23,626 bases of DNA from assembly GCA_039029515.1 (NCBI GenBank), contig JBCCFX010000038.1, positions 1 through 23,626 on the forward strand. The letters are read 5' to 3'. Numbering within the stretch: the stretch's first letter is position 1; every line of letters begins with the position of its first letter. This DNA is from JBCCFX01 sp039029515. Lineage in GTDB: Bacteria > Planctomycetota > Phycisphaerae > Phycisphaerales > SM1A02. Made by a program: the position numbers and the translations under genes. The notes beneath the pieces were generated by a model that was given only the letters and a program-made list of their open reading frames with translations, ran no database searches and was not told the DNA's origin. This document shows positions 22,829 through 23,626 of the stretch, piece after piece.

Positions 22829-23626
22829 TCAGCCCCCGATGCGCTCATCGCCGTTCATGTACGGTCGGAGCGCTTCAGGAACGGTGACGGTCCCGTCTTC
22901 GTTCTGGTAGAGCTCGAGAATCGGAATGAGCAATCGCGGACTCGCGGCGACCGTGTTGTTCAGGCTGTGACAGAAGACAGTCTTGTTGTCGCCGCCGCGA
23001 TACCGCAGGTTCAGGCGCCGACATTGATAGCTGTACAGGCGTGACGCCGAGTGCGTTTCACCGTACGCGCCGGTTGGCTGTCCATTGCTGTCGTCATCGC
23101 CGCGTCCGGGCATCCAGCACTCGATGTCAATCATGTCGGCGTTCTTGACACCGAGGTCGCCGGTGCAGCATTGGAGCAATCGATACGGCAATTCCAGTCG
23201 CTGGAGCAGAGACTCGACGATGCCGATCATCGTTGTGTGCCAGCGGCGGCTTTCTTCGACATCGGCTTCGCAGATCACGACCTGTTCGACCTTATCGAAC
23301 TGGTGAATGCGATAGAGTCCCGCAGTGTCTTTGCCCGCAGCGCCGGCTTCACGTCGGAAGCATGTCGACACCGTTGCGTACTTCAGCGGCAGCATGCCTG
23401 CATTGAGAATCTCGTCTGCATGCAGGCCCATCAGGCCGACTTCGCCGGTTCCCGTGAGATAGAGATCATGTCCGGAGCCGCGTCGTGATTCTTCGATGTG
23501 ATACGCCTGATCCTGACCGGATGGAAAGAACCCGGTGCCGACCATGCATTCTTCGCGCACGATGACCGGGACGGACATCGGTGAGAATCCATGTTCATTC
23601 ACGATGTAGTCGAGCGCGAAGCGCAA
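22829..23626 (-). CDS. serS: Seryl-tRNA synthetase, C-terminal part (5' end outside window)
   Basis: About 265 codons of the catalytic domain of this class II synthetase are present; the N-terminal coiled-coil arm lies beyond the right edge. SerRS activates serine and charges tRNA(Ser). Landmarks are the serine-binding TGTGEVGLMGLHADEIL, motif 2 as STCFRREAGAAG...YRIHQFDKVEQV, and GAYGETHSASRLYSYQCRR. Motif 3 reads NNTVAASPRLLIPILELYQ, where E. coli-like enzymes have NGTGLAVGR; the motif 3 Arg is kept. The C-terminus ends with VPEALRPYM and a short tail. The stop codon (TCA at 22829) immediately follows the convergent gene's stop, so the two transcripts must overlap. Confidence 0.96.
   Translation of the reverse strand: MRFALDYIVNEHGFSPMSVPVIVREECMVGTGFFPSGQDQAYHIEESRRGSGHDLYLTGTGEVGLMGLHADEILNAGMLPLKYATVSTCFRREAGAAGKDTAGLYRIHQFDKVEQVVICEADVEESRRWHTTMIGIVESLLQRLELPYRLLQCCTGDLGVKNADMIDIECWMPGRGDDDSNGQPTGAYGETHSASRLYSYQCRRLNLRYRGGDNKTVFCHSLNNTVAASPRLLIPILELYQNEDGTVTVPEALRPYMNGDERIGG

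Overview
The window is about 23.6 kb of densely packed bacterial DNA (GC near 60% by eye). It carries roughly 23 protein genes on both strands and no recognisable tRNA or rRNA. CsrA, MraZ, a FixJ-type regulator, many short-gap lipoprotein and hypothetical genes, and the general protein style suggest a Planctomycetota bacterium, probably of the Phycisphaerae. That placement is an impression from the proteins, not a search result.

Layout. 1-152: a hairpin and a terminator-like element, probably the end of something lying to the left. 153-1136 (-): M19 dipeptidase. 1328-4489 (+): DUF2752 membrane protein, two tandem related lipoproteins and a GT-B glycosyltransferase, read as one operon. 4491-4560: a heptad-periodic degenerate repeat that fills the gap between two convergent stop codons. 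4561-5667 (-): amidohydrolase. 5699-6808 (+): GT4 glycosyltransferase. 6794-7300 (-): flavin-reductase-like protein. 7592-8062 (+): mraZ without the usual rsmH after it, preceded by TGGG repeats at 10-bp spacing. 8063-8668: a long gap with no credible gene, full of strong hairpins. 8669-8896 (-) csrA and 9067-9321 (-) a NifU/Nfu-type scaffold. 9411-14011 (+): lipoprotein, M48 membrane protease, dapF and FixJ-like response regulator, tightly spaced. 14031-14190: structured leader plus intrinsic terminator. 14264-20631 (+): an arginine/ornithine catabolic operon (M20 hydrolase, AstC-like aminotransferase, AstA, AstD, agmatinase-family ureohydrolase). 20650-21228 (-): membrane-anchored coiled-coil protein. 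21330-22828 (+): tilS and a degenerate receiver-like protein. 22829-end (-): serS, 5' end outside the window.

Three things stand out. (1) Between convergent mraZ and csrA, the plus strand holds 21 GGA trinucleotides against 6 TCC (hand count). Six hairpins place GGA in or at the edge of the apical loop, one of them nearly matching the CsrA SELEX consensus. This looks like an undescribed CsrA-sequestering RNA (CsrB/RsmZ-like) beside csrA. The csrA leader also contains an anti-Shine-Dalgarno element with two competing partners. (2) The arginine operon has AstA, AstC and AstD but lacks AstB and AstE. A ureohydrolase and an M20 hydrolase sit in their places, suggesting a rebuilt succinyltransferase pathway. 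(3) The 70-bp heptad repeat at 4491-4560 is ten exact 7-nt registers abutting a stop codon.
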